A stretch of DNA of 64,000 nucleotides from Erwinia phyllosphaerae. Its GTDB lineage: Bacteria > Pseudomonadota > Gammaproteobacteria > Enterobacterales > Enterobacteriaceae. Where the stretch lies: assembly GCF_019132875.1 (NCBI RefSeq), contig NZ_JAHSPF010000003.1:372001-436000 (forward strand), read 5' to 3'. Shown in pieces: positions 8,918 to 18,901 of this stretch (within the stretch, counting starts at the first letter, position 1; the number at the start of each line of letters is the position of its first letter). The notes beneath the pieces were generated by a model. It had not been told where the DNA came from and made no database searches. It saw nothing but the letters and a program-made list of their open reading frames with translations. A program made the translations under genes and the position numbers.

Positions 8918-11299
8918 ATGTCCAATATAGGCGAACTGCCGCTTGTGCTCTGGTATAACCAGCTTGGCATGAACGATGTTGATCGGGTGGGGGGCAAAAA
9001 TGCTTCTCTGGGTGAAATGATCACTAATTTGTCATCGCTTGGCGTTTCCGTTCCTGACGGTTTTGCCACAACGGCCGATGCATTCAATCAGTTCCTCGAT
9101 CAAAGCGGCGTCAGTCAGCGGATATATGCGCTGTTAGACAAAACCGATATTGACGATGTTGACGAACTGGCGAAGGCGGGTCAGCAGATCCGCCAGTGGA
9201 TTGTGGAAACGCCTTTCCAGCCAGAACTGGAGCAGGCCATTCGCGAGGCGTATCAGCAGCTTTCGGCAGACGATGCCGAAGCCTCTTTTGCCGTGCGCTC
9301 CTCTGCGACGGCAGAAGATATGCCGGATGCCTCTTTCGCCGGCCAGCAGGAAACGTTTCTTAACGTGCAGGGATTTGACGCCGTTCTGATCGCGGTGAAG
9401 CACGTTTACGCCTCGCTGTTTAACGACCGCGCCATTTCCTATCGCGTTCATCAGGGTTATGACCACCGTGGCGTAGCGCTCTCGGCTGGGGTACAGCGCA
9501 TGGTGCGTTCTGATGTCGGCACCGCGGGCGTCATGTTTACCATTGATACCGAATCGGGCTTCGATCAGGTCGTATTTATTACCGCCGCCTTCGGCCTGGG
9601 TGAGATGGTGGTACAGGGCGCGGTCAATCCGGATGAATTTTATGTCCATAAGCCGACCCTCGCCGCGGGCCGTCCTGCTATCGTGCGCCGTACGATGGGT
9701 TCGAAGAAAATTCGCATGGTCTATACCGATTCTCAAACGCACGGTGAGCAGGTCAAAATCGAGGATGTACCGGAAGCGGAACGCGATCGTTTCTGCCTGA
9801 GCAATGAAGAAGTCGAGGCGCTGGCCGCGCAGGCCATGCAGATTGAAAAACATTACCAGCGGCCGATGGATATCGAGTGGGCGAAAGATGGCCACACCGG
9901 CAAGCTCTTTATCGTTCAGGCACGTCCCGAAACGGTGCGTTCTAACGGCCAGGTCATGGAGCGTTATACGCTACAGGGCAAAGGCAACATCGTGGTGGAA
10001 GGGCGCGCTATCGGGCACCGCATCGGCGCAGGCGTGGTGAAGGTCATTCACGATATCAGCGAAATGAACCGCATCCAGAAAGGCGATGTGCTGGTGACGG
10101 ATATGACCGATCCCGACTGGGAACCGATCATGAAAAAAGCCTCTGCGATTATCACCAATCGCGGCGGCAGAACCTGTCATGCGGCTATTATCGCGCGCGA
10201 GCTGGGCATTCCAGCCGTGGTGGGCTGTGGTGACGCGACTGAACGGCTGCAAGAGGGCCACAAGGTCACGGTCTCCTGTGCAGAGGGCGACACCGGCTAC
10301 GTTTATGATGATTTACTCGACTTTGAGGTAAAAAGCTCTCAGGTTGATGAAATGCCGCAGCTGCCGCTGAAAATCATGATGAACGTCGGAAATCCGGACA
10401 GGGCTTTTGATTTCGCCTGTTTGCCTAACGAAGGCGTCGGGCTGGCGCGACTGGAATTCATCATCAACCGCATGATTGGCGTGCATCCTAAAGCGCTGCT
10501 GGAGTTTGACCAGCAAACGCCAGAGCTGCAGCAGCAGATCCGCGGCATGATGAAAGGCTTTGACGATCCGGTTGAGTTTTATATCGCGCGCCTGACGGAA
10601 GGCATCGCCACGCTGGGCGCTGCGTTTGCGCCAAAACGGGTTATCGTGCGTCTGTCAGATTTTAAAACTAACGAGTATGCCAACCTGGTAGGTGGCGAGC
10701 GCTACGAGCCGGAAGAGGAAAACCCGATGCTGGGCTTCCGTGGTGCAGGCCGCTACGTTGCTGACAGCTTCCGCGACTGTTTTGCACTGGAGTGCGTAGC
10801 GGTGAAACGCGTGCGTAACGAAATGGGCCTGACCAATGTTGAAATCATGGTGCCGTTTGTACGTACCGTTGCGCAGGCGAAAGCAGTGGTTGAGGAGCTG
10901 GAAAGTCAGGGGCTGAAACGCGGCGAGAACGGCCTGAAGATCATTATGATGTGCGAGATCCCCTCCAACGCACTGCTGGCGGACGAGTTCCTGCACTATT
11001 TTGACGGCTTCTCTATTGGTTCTAATGATATGACGCAGCTGGCGCTTGGTCTGGACAGGGATTCCGGCGTCGTCTCAGCACTGTTCGATGAGCGTAACGA
11101 CGCGGTTAAAGCGCTGCTGTCGATGGCGATTCGCGCCGCCAAAAAGGCCAATAAGTATGTCGGTATCTGCGGCCAGGGGCCGTCAGATCATGAAGATTTT
11201 GCGGCCTGGCTGATGGAAGAGGGAATCGATAGCCTGTCGCTTAATCCGGATACGGTGGTGCAAACCTGGCTAAGCCTGGGCGAACTGAAAAAAGCGTAA
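8918..11299 (+). CDS. ppsA: Phosphoenolpyruvate synthase
   Basis: A 793-residue gluconeogenic enzyme converting pyruvate + ATP + water to PEP + AMP + Pi. Domains in order: N-terminal ATP-grasp nucleotide-binding region ([33 protein letters not shown]), the swivelling phosphohistidine domain with catalytic His421 in [21 protein letters not shown], and the C-terminal PEP-utilising TIM barrel ([38 protein letters not shown], and GICGQ near the end). Length is normal. Activity is controlled by PpsR, encoded divergently, and expression probably by Cra. A strong terminator follows. Confidence 0.98.
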   Translation: MSNIGELPLVLWYNQLGMNDVDRVGGKNASLGEMITNLSSLGVSVPDGFATTADAFNQFLDQSGVSQRIYALLDKTDIDDVDELAKAGQQIRQWIVETPFQPELEQAIREAYQQLSADDAEASFAVRSSATAEDMPDASFAGQQETFLNVQGFDAVLIAVKHVYASLFNDRAISYRVHQGYDHRGVALSAGVQRMVRSDVGTAGVMFTIDTESGFDQVVFITAAFGLGEMVVQGAVNPDEFYVHKPTLAAGRPAIVRRTMGSKKIRMVYTDSQTHGEQVKIEDVPEAERDRFCLSNEEVEALAAQAMQIEKHYQRPMDIEWAKDGHTGKLFIVQARPETVRSNGQVMERYTLQGKGNIVVEGRAIGHRIGAGVVKVIHDISEMNRIQKGDVLVTDMTDPDWEPIMKKASAIITNRGGRTCHAAIIARELGIPAVVGCGDATERLQEGHKVTVSCAEGDTGYVYDDLLDFEVKSSQVDEMPQLPLKIMMNVGNPDRAFDFACLPNEGVGLARLEFIINRMIGVHPKALLEFDQQTPELQQQIRGMMKGFDDPVEFYIARLTEGIATLGAAFAPKRVIVRLSDFKTNEYANLVGGERYEPEEENPMLGFRGAGRYVADSFRDCFALECVAVKRVRNEMGLTNVEIMVPFVRTVAQAKAVVEELESQGLKRGENGLKIIMMCEIPSNALLADEFLHYFDGFSIGSNDMTQLALGLDRDSGVVSALFDERNDAVKALLSMAIRAAKKANKYVGICGQGPSDHEDFAAWLMEEGIDSLSLNPDTVVQTWLSLGELKKA

Positions 11300-11320
11300 C
11301 TATTCATAAGTTCTTATATA

Positions 11321-11348
11321 AAAAGGCCGGTTTATCCGGCCTTTTTGC
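11321..11348 (+). terminator. Terminator after ppsA
   Basis: AAAAAGGCCGG, loop TTTAT, CCGGCCTTTTT, starting about 20 bases behind the ppsA stop; strong stem with T run. Confidence 0.9.
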
Positions 11349-11360
11349 TTTTGTACATAT

Positions 11361-11471
11361 AAAAAAAAGCCCATCACATGGGATGGGCAAAGACTACACA
11401 CAGCAATTCTTTATGTCACTCAGGGGAAAAGGTTGTTTATAAATCAGCGCGTTGCTGCTAAACATAACCGA
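11361..11471 (-). ncRNA. rprA: RprA small RNA, activator of rpoS translation
   Basis: The minus strand from about 11471 to 11361 matches RprA as remembered from E. coli: a CGGTTAT 5' end, a variable first hairpin, the conserved core CCCTGAGTGA ... GAATTGCTGTGTGTAGTC, and the terminator GCCCATC...GATGGGC with eight Ts. RprA is an Hfq-binding sRNA that frees the rpoS leader for translation and also targets csgD and ydaM. It lies next to ydiK as in E. coli. The 5' end is set by similarity only. The first hairpin differs substantially from E. coli, while the terminal half is almost unchanged. Confidence 0.88.
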
Positions 11472-11517
11472 TATACTATTCTCAGCCGTGAAGTGAGTCT
11501 TTAAGAATCCTCTTATT
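11472..11517 (-). promoter_or_regulatory. rprA promoter with candidate RcsB box
   Basis: On the minus strand the sequence upstream of rprA reads AGAGGATTCTTAAAG (11515-11501), resembling an RcsB/RcsAB box, at about -32 to -46 from the inferred start. An AT-rich -10-like stretch (ATAGTATAT) precedes the start. E. coli rprA is activated by the Rcs phosphorelay, so the position fits. The 11518-11723 stretch beyond shows nothing recognisable. Confidence 0.5.
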
Positions 11518-11723
11518 AGTTTAAGGGAGGTAATATTTTTTGAGACGGTTAACAGGTGTAATGCAGAATATGTGTATTTATCTTAATCAATTGTTCTTAA
11601 GGACGAGAGAAAAGGGGACGGCCAGCGCAAAAACGATAAAAGTTGCTAAACAAAGGCATCTTTCACGCAAAAGGGATTTTTTGGCGGGATTACGCGGTCA
11701 GGTTAACTGACCGCGTAAAAAGA

Positions 11724-12842
11724 TTAGTTTGCTGAGTTTTCCTGTTCTATATCAGCAAGTTCTTCAACAACCTCTTCGGGATCTTCTTGCGGAGCGGGCG
11801 CTTCATGCGTCCAGACAGACACCAGACGATAAGAAACCGCCAGCACTACCGGCCCGATAAACAGGCCGATCATGCCAAAAGCCACCAGCCCGCCAATCAC
11901 GCCACAGAGGATCAGAATCATCGGCAAATCCGCACCCATGCGGATCAGCATCGGCCGCAAGACGCTATCCAGCGTGCCTACGACGCAGCTCCATATCAGC
12001 AGCACGGTAGCCCAGGTATTATCGCCGCTCCAGTAAAGCCAGATAATGGCCGGAACCAGCACTACCAGCGGCCCCAGCTGTACCAGGCAGGAAAGGATCA
12101 TCACTACCGTCAGGACGGTGGCATAAGGAATACCGGAAATAGCCAGGCCGATACCGCCAAGCACGCCCTGGACCAGAGCGGTGACCACCACGCCCAGCGC
12201 TACGGCACGGATCGCCTGACCGGCAAGCAGCACGACGGCATCGCCACGGCGATGGCCCAGACGATAAGCGAAATGGCGGATGCCAAAACCGACCTGTTCA
12301 CCACGCCAGTAGAGCAGCACGCTGAACAGTAACATTAAACCCAAATGCAGCATAAAACGGCCAAAGTGTCCGGCCTGGGCAAACAGAAAGACGCTGGTGC
12401 GGCCGATATAAGGCTGAATGCTGGTCATCATCGCTGCGCCGCCGCCGGCAACCAGATGGCGATAGGCGGAAGAGAGCTTCCTACCCACCAGCGGGATATC
12501 GTGCAGCCAGAGCATTTCCGGCAGCATCAGATGGCCGGACGTCGCCCAGGCGATCAGCGGGCCGCTGTTTTCAATCAGGCTGTTCACCAGCAGGGCTATC
12601 GGGATAACAAACAGCAGCATCAGCAGCAGCGTCATCACGATAACCGCCAGCGAGCGCCGCCCCCACAGCCAGCCCTGAATTTTCAGCATCAGCGGCCAGG
12701 TGGCGATCACCACCATGCTCGCCCAGGCAAACCCCAGCACAAACGGCTGGACCACCCACAGGCTGACGACGATAAGCAGGGTAATAAACAGGATAGAAAA
12801 GATAACCTGTAACATATCCCATCCATTTTGCGTGTTCTTCAT
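11724..12842 (-). CDS. ydiK: AI-2E family transporter YdiK
   Basis: Inner-membrane permease of the AI-2 exporter (AI-2E/PerM) superfamily, 372 residues with about eight hydrophobic segments. It is collinear with E. coli YdiK from the N terminus (VVQPFVLGFAWA) through LLFSVLLYWRGEQV, IRAVALGVVVTALVQ, LSCLVQLGPLVVLVPAIIWLYW and MLIRMGADLPMILILCGVIGG, and ends in an acidic cytoplasmic tail. Its substrate is unknown; the family name comes from TqsA and does not show AI-2 transport here. It is divergent from ydiJ across about 210 bases. Confidence 0.9.
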   Translation of the reverse strand: MKNTQNGWDMLQVIFSILFITLLIVVSLWVVQPFVLGFAWASMVVIATWPLMLKIQGWLWGRRSLAVIVMTLLLMLLFVIPIALLVNSLIENSGPLIAWATSGHLMLPEMLWLHDIPLVGRKLSSAYRHLVAGGGAAMMTSIQPYIGRTSVFLFAQAGHFGRFMLHLGLMLLFSVLLYWRGEQVGFGIRHFAYRLGHRRGDAVVLLAGQAIRAVALGVVVTALVQGVLGGIGLAISGIPYATVLTVVMILSCLVQLGPLVVLVPAIIWLYWSGDNTWATVLLIWSCVVGTLDSVLRPMLIRMGADLPMILILCGVIGGLVAFGMIGLFIGPVVLAVSYRLVSVWTHEAPAPQEDPEEVVEELADIEQENSAN

Positions 12843-13053
12843 GTATGGCCATTAACCTCAATAAAATGAGCAACCGGAGAATAGTGGCGAAGTGCGCCAA
12901 CCATTTTCAACCTGACGTATTAAACGCATTTTTAATGGAAACGGCACGTTATTCTTTTCACCTGCCTAAAATCGCGACAGGTGACAAAAAAATGTGATAA
13001 AACCATGACAAAGAGCAAAGGATACCCTTCAAACACAACCTGGTTACAAGATA

Positions 13054-16000
13054 ATGATCCCACAGATTTCTCAGGCGCCGGGCCTCGTTCAACTGGTGCT
13101 GAAGTTTTTGCAGACGTTAGAGCAACAGGGTTTTACCGGCGATACCGCCACCAGCTACGCCGACCGCCTTACCATGTCCACCGACAACAGCATCTATCAG
13201 CTGTTACCTGATGCGGTTATCTTTCCACGTTCTACGGCAGACGTGGCGCTGGTCGCCAGGCTGGCAGGCGAAGAGCGCTATCAAAGCCTGATATTTACGC
13301 CTCGCGGTGGCGGCACCGGCACCAACGGCCAGTCGCTGAATCAGGGTATCGTGGTGGATATGTCCCGCTACATGAACCGCATTCTTGAGATCAATGTTGA
13401 ACAGGGATGGGTAAAAGTCGAGGCCGGCGTGATAAAAGACCAGCTTAACGCCGCGCTGAAACCCCTTGGCTATTTTTTCTCTCCCGAGCTTTCAACCAGT
13501 AACCGCGCCACGCTTGGCGGCATGATCAATACGGATGCCTCCGGGCAAGGTTCGCTGGTCTATGGGAAAACTTCCGATCACGTTCTGGGATTGCGCGCCG
13601 TGCTGATCGGCGGCGATATGCTGGATACGCGCGCCGTTCCGGTTGCCCTGGCTGAGACGCTGGCTAAAGAACAGACGCGGGAAGGGGAAATTTACCGCAC
13701 GGTGCTGGAACGCTGCCGCGATCGTCGCCAGCTGATTATCGACAAGTTTCCTAAGCTCAATCGTTTTCTTACCGGTTACGATTTGCGCCACGTTATTAGC
13801 GACGACCTGGAGCAGGTTGATCTCACCCGGCTGCTGTGTGGCGCAGAAGGCACGCTGGCCTTTATCACCGAAGCGCGGTTAAACATTACGCCCATCCCTA
13901 AAGTGCGCCGCCTGGTCAACATCAAATATGACTCGTTCGATTCCGCTCTGCGCAGCGCGCCTTTTATGGTGGAAGCGCAGGCGCTATCGGTGGAAACCGT
14001 CGATTCAAAAGTGCTGAACCTGGCGCGGGAAGATATCGTCTGGCACTCAGTCAGCGAATTAATCACCGACGTGCCGGATCGTGACATGCTCGGCCTGAAT
14101 ATCGTGGAGTTTGCCGGAGATGACCGGGCGCTGATTGATGGGCAGGTCGCCTCGCTTTGCCAGCGGCTGGAAACGCTGATGGCGGAGCAGCAGGCAGGCG
14201 TAATTGGCTATCAGCTGTGTGACGATATTAGCGGCATTGAACGCATCTACGCGATGCGCAAAAAAGCCGTAGGGCTGCTGGGAAATGCCAAAGGGCGCGC
14301 CAAGCCGATTCCTTTTGTTGAGGATACCTGCGTACCGCCGCAGCATCTGGCGGACTATATCGTTGAATTTCGTCAGCTGCTGGATAGCCATAACCTGAGC
14401 TACGGCATGTTTGGCCATGTAGATGCTGGCGTTCTGCATGTGCGGCCAGCGCTGGATATGTGCGATCCGCAGCAGGAAATGTTGATGAAGCAAATTTCCG
14501 ACGAGGTGGTGGCCTTGACGGCGCGCTACGGCGGATTGCTGTGGGGAGAACACGGGAAAGGCTTCCGTGCGGAGTACAGTCCGGCCTTTTTTGGTGAAGA
14601 GCTGTTCAACGATTTGCGCCGCATCAAAGCCGCTTTCGACCCCGCTAACCGGCTGAATCCTGGCAAAATCTGCGCGCCTTTTGGCGTCGACGAACCGATG
14701 ATGAAAGTCGACGCGGTCAAGCGCGGGACTTTCGACCGGCAGATCCCGATAAGCGTGCGCAGCGACTGGCGCGGCGCAATGGAGTGTAACGGTAACGGTC
14801 TCTGCTTTAATTTTGACGCACGTAGCCCGATGTGCCCCTCAATGAAAATTACCGGCAACCGCATTCACTCGCCCAAAGGCCGCGCCACGCTAACGCGTGA
14901 ATGGCTGCGGCTACTGGCGGAGCAGGGCGTCGATCCGCTGGCGCTGGAAAGAAGCCTGCCGACGCAGAAAGTCAGCCTGCGCGGCATGATTGAGCGAACC
15001 CGCAACAGCTGGCACGCCAGGCGTGGCGAGTATGACTTCTCGCATGAGGTAAAAGAGGCGATGTCGGGTTGTCTGGCCTGCAAGGCGTGCTCCACGCAGT
15101 GCCCGATTAAAATTGATGTGCCCGGCTTCCGCTCTCGCTTTTTGCAGCTCTACCATACGCGCTATTTGCGTCCCGCCAGCGATCACCTGGTTGCCAGCGT
15201 GGAAAGCTATGCGCCGCTGATGGCGAAAGCGCCAAAATTTTTCAATTTTTTCCTGCGGCAGCCGCTGGTACGAGAGCTGAGTAAAAATCACATCGGCATG
15301 GTCGACCTGCCGCTGCTTTCTTCTCCCAGCCTGAAAAACCAGCTGGCCGGGCAGCGGGCCACTACCACCACGCTGGAGCAGCTGGAAGCCATGGGCGCAG
15401 AGCAGCGCGCAAGTCATGTGCTGATCGTCCAGGATCCGTTCACCAGCTATTACGAGGCTTCGCTGGTAAGCGATTTTGTTGCGCTGGTGGAGAAGCTGGG
15501 CTTCCAGCCGGTAGTGTTGCCTTTCTCGCCAAACGGCAAGGCGCAGCACATCAAAGGCTTTTTGCAGCGTTTCGCCAGAACGGCGCAAAAGACGGCGGAT
15601 TTCTTAAATCGCGTGGCCAAACTACAGCTGCCGATGGTCGGCGTCGATCCGGCACTGGTGCTTTGTTATCGCGATGAATACAAAGAAATTCTTGGCGATA
15701 ATCGCGGCGATTTCCATGTACAGCTGGTGCATGAATGGCTGCAAAAGGCGTTGCCGGAAAGGCAGGCGGTGCCCCAAAGCGGCGAGGCCTGGTATCTGTT
15801 CGGACACTGTACGGAAGTGACCGCGCTGCCCGCTTCCAGCCAGCAGTGGGCCGCTATCTTCGCTCGCTTCGGCGCCAGGCTGGAAAACATCAGCGTAGGC
15901 TGCTGCGGGATGGCGGGCACCTATGGCCACGAGGCAAAAAATCTGGCTAACTCGCTGGGTATCTACGAGCTTTCCTGGCATACCGCGCTGCAAAAGCTGC

Positions 16001-16107
16001 CGCGCCAGCGCTGTCTGGCGACCGGCTACTCATGCCGCAGTCAGGTGAAGAGGGTAGAGGGCAACGGCATGCGTCATCCGCTACAGGCGCTGCTGGAACT
16101 GATCTAA
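13054..16107 (+). CDS. ydiJ: D-2-hydroxyglutarate dehydrogenase YdiJ (FAD/4Fe-4S)
   Basis: A 1017-residue flavoprotein fusion. The N-terminal third is a PCMH FAD-binding domain (FTPRGGGTGTNGQSLNQG; STSNRATLGGMINTDASGQG), followed by an FAD-oxidase C-terminal domain (GMFGHVDAGVLHVRPALD; LWGEHGKGFRAEY). Next comes an iron-sulfur ferredoxin domain with CLACKACSTQCP, and last a cysteine-rich CCG-type domain (GHCTEV; SVGCCGMAGTYGHE). E. coli YdiJ oxidises D-2-hydroxyglutarate, a by-product of SerA. The sequence is nearly collinear with E. coli (1018 residues), including the MIPQISQAPG start. The upstream Shine-Dalgarno is weak. It depends on Fe-S clusters and sits near the suf operon. Confidence 0.93.
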   Translation: MIPQISQAPGLVQLVLKFLQTLEQQGFTGDTATSYADRLTMSTDNSIYQLLPDAVIFPRSTADVALVARLAGEERYQSLIFTPRGGGTGTNGQSLNQGIVVDMSRYMNRILEINVEQGWVKVEAGVIKDQLNAALKPLGYFFSPELSTSNRATLGGMINTDASGQGSLVYGKTSDHVLGLRAVLIGGDMLDTRAVPVALAETLAKEQTREGEIYRTVLERCRDRRQLIIDKFPKLNRFLTGYDLRHVISDDLEQVDLTRLLCGAEGTLAFITEARLNITPIPKVRRLVNIKYDSFDSALRSAPFMVEAQALSVETVDSKVLNLAREDIVWHSVSELITDVPDRDMLGLNIVEFAGDDRALIDGQVASLCQRLETLMAEQQAGVIGYQLCDDISGIERIYAMRKKAVGLLGNAKGRAKPIPFVEDTCVPPQHLADYIVEFRQLLDSHNLSYGMFGHVDAGVLHVRPALDMCDPQQEMLMKQISDEVVALTARYGGLLWGEHGKGFRAEYSPAFFGEELFNDLRRIKAAFDPANRLNPGKICAPFGVDEPMMKVDAVKRGTFDRQIPISVRSDWRGAMECNGNGLCFNFDARSPMCPSMKITGNRIHSPKGRATLTREWLRLLAEQGVDPLALERSLPTQKVSLRGMIERTRNSWHARRGEYDFSHEVKEAMSGCLACKACSTQCPIKIDVPGFRSRFLQLYHTRYLRPASDHLVASVESYAPLMAKAPKFFNFFLRQPLVRELSKNHIGMVDLPLLSSPSLKNQLAGQRATTTTLEQLEAMGAEQRASHVLIVQDPFTSYYEASLVSDFVALVEKLGFQPVVLPFSPNGKAQHIKGFLQRFARTAQKTADFLNRVAKLQLPMVGVDPALVLCYRDEYKEILGDNRGDFHVQLVHEWLQKALPERQAVPQSGEAWYLFGHCTEVTALPASSQQWAAIFARFGARLENISVGCCGMAGTYGHEAKNLANSLGIYELSWHTALQKLPRQRCLATGYSCRSQVKRVEGNGMRHPLQALLELI

Positions 16108-16127
16108 ACGACGCAGCAGAAATCACA

Positions 16128-16155
16128 GCGCCACCAGGGTATACTGGTGGCGTTT
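16128..16155 (+). terminator. Terminator after ydiJ
   Basis: GCGCCACCAG, loop GGTATA, CTGGTGGCG then TTTT: a GC-rich stem 20 bases behind the ydiJ stop, also placed to end the converging ORF at 16177-16581. Confidence 0.8.
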
Positions 16156-16176
16156 TGCTTTGCAGCGCGTCAGCCT

Positions 16177-16581
16177 TCACATAATCCATGAAGCCTGGCG
16201 CATAAATTCGCTTTGCAGCAGGGTTGCCTTTTCCCACTCGCCGCTCAGCGCCAGCTGATGGCACAGACGGCTAAGCGTATGGCGTGCCAGCTGCCAGGCT
16301 TGCATACGGAACAGGCGTTCGCGCTGATTATTTCCCAATTCCTGCAGCAGACGCTGATGCAGCCTGCCCAGGGCATGCAGATAGCTCTGGTCGTCGCCGT
16401 TTAGCTGGCAAAGCTCTGCCATATCCAGGCAGGTATCGTTGTATTTGCGCAACTGCTCAAGCGAGCAGTCGGGCCGGTTGAGTTTAGCCTGCGCCATATA
16501 ATAATCGATGGTGATATCGCGGACGGAAAACTGGTATTCGTCAATTTTATGCTGCAGCCAGGCGCTTATCGACAGCTTCAT
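16177..16581 (-). CDS. Small protein of unknown function under Fur control
   Basis: I do not recognise this 134-residue protein. It has no signal peptide or membrane segment, is rich in Leu, Gln and Arg, and looks almost wholly alpha-helical (repeated segments such as LEQLRKYNDTCLDMAELCQL, YLHALGRLHQRLLQELG and ARHTLSRLCHQLAL), possibly TPR-like helical pairs. It contains three cysteines (in PDCSLE, DTCLD, ELCQL) within about 21 residues and a fourth later. ATG at 16581 follows AGGA. A perfect TATAAT -10 box and an 18/19 Fur box lie directly upstream, so it is very probably a real gene repressed by Fe-Fur. Its neighbour is the Fe-S assembly operon suf, divergent from it. Confidence 0.75.
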   Translation of the reverse strand: MKLSISAWLQHKIDEYQFSVRDITIDYYMAQAKLNRPDCSLEQLRKYNDTCLDMAELCQLNGDDQSYLHALGRLHQRLLQELGNNQRERLFRMQAWQLARHTLSRLCHQLALSGEWEKATLLQSEFMRQASWIM

Positions 16582-16597
16582 GATGGGTCCTGTTCGC

Positions 16598-16624
16598 GCT
16601 AATGATAATCATTATCATATTATA
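16598..16624 (-). promoter_or_regulatory. Fur box and -10 element of the 16177-16581 gene
   Basis: GCTAATGATAATCATTATC (16598-16616) matches the 19-base Fur consensus at 18 positions. On the minus strand a perfect TATAAT (16624-16619) comes just before it, so the box covers the start site, the classic repressing position. It lies 17-35 bases before the ATG at 16581. It is about 360 bases from sufA, so it mainly serves the minus-strand gene. Confidence 0.85.
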
Positions 16625-16901
16625 ACTGGCGCATTATTCAACATCAGCGAAAAAAAATTTATCGATTTATGCGGCCTCTTAAATAAATTGGTAATAACAA
16701 TACGCGTTAAGGATGAAAGCGTTAAAATAAGCATTATTCCTGATTAACGTAGCGCGGCTGATATTTACTGGCTGCTTTTCAATGTGTTACCATTTCGTTA
16801 AATCACGGCGCGACGCACATCGCAAACCTCTTCACAGGGTCTAAACTGAATAAAGAGGCCTGAAAAAACCCGGTTGGCCTTAATCCCTGCAAAACAAGAG
16901 G

Positions 16902-16930
16902 TTGAAGAGACAATCATTATCACTAACATA
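16902..16930 (+). promoter_or_regulatory. Probable suf promoter with Fur/IscR-type half site
   Basis: TTGAAG (16902-16907), 17-base spacer, AACATA (16925-16930), about 43 bases before the sufA start. The spacer holds AATCATTATC (16912-16921), identical to one half of a Fur box. In E. coli the suf promoter is repressed by Fur and activated by apo-IscR at overlapping sites, plus OxyR and IHF further upstream. I could not assign OxyR or IHF sites in the AT-rich 16625-16870 stretch. Confidence 0.45.
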
Positions 16931-16972
16931 GGGGTATCAGCCCGCAGGGCTACCGACTCGCGAGGTAATGTT

Positions 16973-17347
16973 ATGCCATCAGCAACAACCGCTTCTTTTT
17001 CTCCCGACGACTTCGTCTGGAAAGGACTGACGCTAACCGACAGTGCCGCACAGCAGATCATTGCGCTGGCAGCCAGTGACCCGCACGTGAAGGGGTTACG
17101 GCTGGGCGTGAAAACGTCCGGCTGCGCCGGATTCGGCTACACCATGGATTTGATTAAAGAGCCTGCGTCAGATGATTTAGTGTTTACCCATAACGGCGCA
17201 AATCTTTACGTGCCGCTGCAGGCTATGCCTTTTATCGACGGAACCGAAGTGGATTTCGTACGTGAAGGCCTGAACCAGATTTTTAAATTTAATAATCCTA
17301 AAGCTCAACACGCCTGTGGCTGTGGTGAGAGCTTTGGCGTTGAGTAA
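16973..17347 (+). CDS. sufA: Fe-S cluster carrier SufA
   Basis: A-type carrier (HesB/IscA family), 124 residues, that takes clusters from the SufBCD scaffold and passes them to apoproteins. The three ligand cysteines are visible: Cys in [10 protein letters not shown] and the Cys-Gly-Cys pair in HACGCGESF at the C terminus. The longer open frame (from 16874) would include the promoter. ATG at 16973 follows GAGGTAATGTT and matches the SufA family length (E. coli 122). First gene of sufABCDSE, the iron-starvation and oxidative-stress Fe-S assembly system. Confidence 0.95.
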   Translation: MPSATTASFSPDDFVWKGLTLTDSAAQQIIALAASDPHVKGLRLGVKTSGCAGFGYTMDLIKEPASDDLVFTHNGANLYVPLQAMPFIDGTEVDFVREGLNQIFKFNNPKAQHACGCGESFGVE

Positions 17348-17352
17348 ATTTT

Positions 17353-18846
17353 ATGTCCCGAAATACTGATACATCAGACGACGTGCAGGTCTGGGAAGGA
17401 AGCCGCCAGAAGTACAAGGAAGGATTCTTCACTCAGCTGCAAACCGAAGAGTTCGCCCACGGCATCAATGAAGATGTGGTGCGCGCGATCTCGGCTAAAC
17501 GCAATGAGCCGGAGTGGATGCTTGATTTTCGCCTCAAGGCCTTTGCGGCCTGGCTGGAAATGGAAGAGCCACACTGGCTGAAAGCTAACTATAAGTCACT
17601 GAACTATCAGGATTACAGTTACTACTCGGCGCCATCCTGCGGCAGCTGCGACGACAGCTGCGCTTCCGAGCCTGGCGCACAGCAGACCTCCGGCGCAGAA
17701 GCACCAAACTATCTGACGGAAGAAGTGGAAAACGCCTTCAAACAGCTGGGCGTGCCGGTTCGCGAGGGTCAGGAAGTGGCGGTCGATGCGATTTTCGACT
17801 CGGTATCGGTTTCCACGACCTATCGCGGCAAGCTGGCAGAGCAGGGCATCATTTTCTGCTCGTTTGGCGAAGCGATCCACGAACATCCGGAGCTGGTAAA
17901 ACAGTATCTGGGCAGCGTCGTGCCTGCGAATGACAACTTCTTTGCCGCGCTGAATTCGGCTGTCGCCTCGGACGGGACCTTTGTTTATATCCCTAAAGGC
18001 GTGCGTTGCCCGATGGAGCTGTCGACCTATTTCCGTATCAACGCGGCAAAAACCGGCCAGTTCGAGCGCACCATTCTGATTGCCGATGAAGGCAGCTACG
18101 TCAGCTACATCGAAGGTTGTTCCGCGCCAGTGCGCGACAGCTATCAGCTGCACGCGGCCGTGGTGGAAGTCATCATCCACAAAGACGCGGAAGTAAAATA
18201 TTCTACGGTACAGAACTGGTTCTCCGGCGGCGAGTCGGAAGGCGGCATCCTGAACTTCGTGACCAAGCGCGCGCTGTGTGAAGGCGAAAACAGCAAGATG
18301 TCATGGACGCAGTCTGAAACCGGTTCGGCGATTACCTGGAAATATCCAAGCGTGATCCTGCGCGGCGACAACTCCGTGGGCGAGTTTTTCTCCGTGGCGC
18401 TGACCAGCGGTCATCAGCAGGCCGATACCGGCACCAAGATGATCCACATTGGTAAAAACACCAAATCCACCATTATCTCCAAGGGGATTTCGGCGGGTAA
18501 AAGCCAGAACACCTATCGCGGCCTGGTGAAGATTATGCCAACGGCGACCAACGCCCGTAACTTTACCCAGTGCGACTCCATGCTGATCGGCGCCGAGTGC
18601 GGCGCGCATACCTTCCCGTACGTGGAAGCGCGCAACAATACCGCGCAGCTGGAGCACGAAGCCACGACCTCAAGAATTGGCGAAGATCAGCTGTTCTACT
18701 GCCTGCAGCGCGGTATCAGCGAGGATGACGCTATCTCAATGATCGTTAACGGCTTTTGTAAGGACGTCTTCTCCGAGCTGCCGCTGGAGTTTGCGGTGGA
18801 AGCGCAAAAACTGCTGGCGATAAGCTTAGAACACAGCGTGGGCTGA
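17353..18846 (+). CDS. sufB: Fe-S cluster scaffold subunit SufB
   Basis: A 497-residue scaffold subunit of the SufBC2D complex, where sulfur delivered by SufE is combined with iron. It is nearly collinear with E. coli SufB: N-terminal [20 protein letters not shown], the cysteine cluster [12 protein letters not shown], the core beta-helix with [16 protein letters not shown], and the C-terminal conserved [17 protein letters not shown] with the Cys needed for cluster assembly, then [23 protein letters not shown], which contacts SufC. It starts six bases after sufA. In one helix-strand (YPSVILRG) a Cys common in E. coli is Val, not known to be catalytic. Confidence 0.97.
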   Translation: MSRNTDTSDDVQVWEGSRQKYKEGFFTQLQTEEFAHGINEDVVRAISAKRNEPEWMLDFRLKAFAAWLEMEEPHWLKANYKSLNYQDYSYYSAPSCGSCDDSCASEPGAQQTSGAEAPNYLTEEVENAFKQLGVPVREGQEVAVDAIFDSVSVSTTYRGKLAEQGIIFCSFGEAIHEHPELVKQYLGSVVPANDNFFAALNSAVASDGTFVYIPKGVRCPMELSTYFRINAAKTGQFERTILIADEGSYVSYIEGCSAPVRDSYQLHAAVVEVIIHKDAEVKYSTVQNWFSGGESEGGILNFVTKRALCEGENSKMSWTQSETGSAITWKYPSVILRGDNSVGEFFSVALTSGHQQADTGTKMIHIGKNTKSTIISKGISAGKSQNTYRGLVKIMPTATNARNFTQCDSMLIGAECGAHTFPYVEARNNTAQLEHEATTSRIGEDQLFYCLQRGISEDDAISMIVNGFCKDVFSELPLEFAVEAQKLLAISLEHSVG

Positions 18847-18901
18847 TCCCCGCTGCTTACTCATTTTGCGCAATGCAGACAGGTATTGCCCAGGAAACAT
18901 T

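Noticed and set aside
8742-8930. 62-codon ORF in the AT-rich region before ppsA
   Set aside because: Low-complexity Phe/Leu product running into the ppsA start in another frame; no ribosome-binding site. The region is better explained as regulatory.
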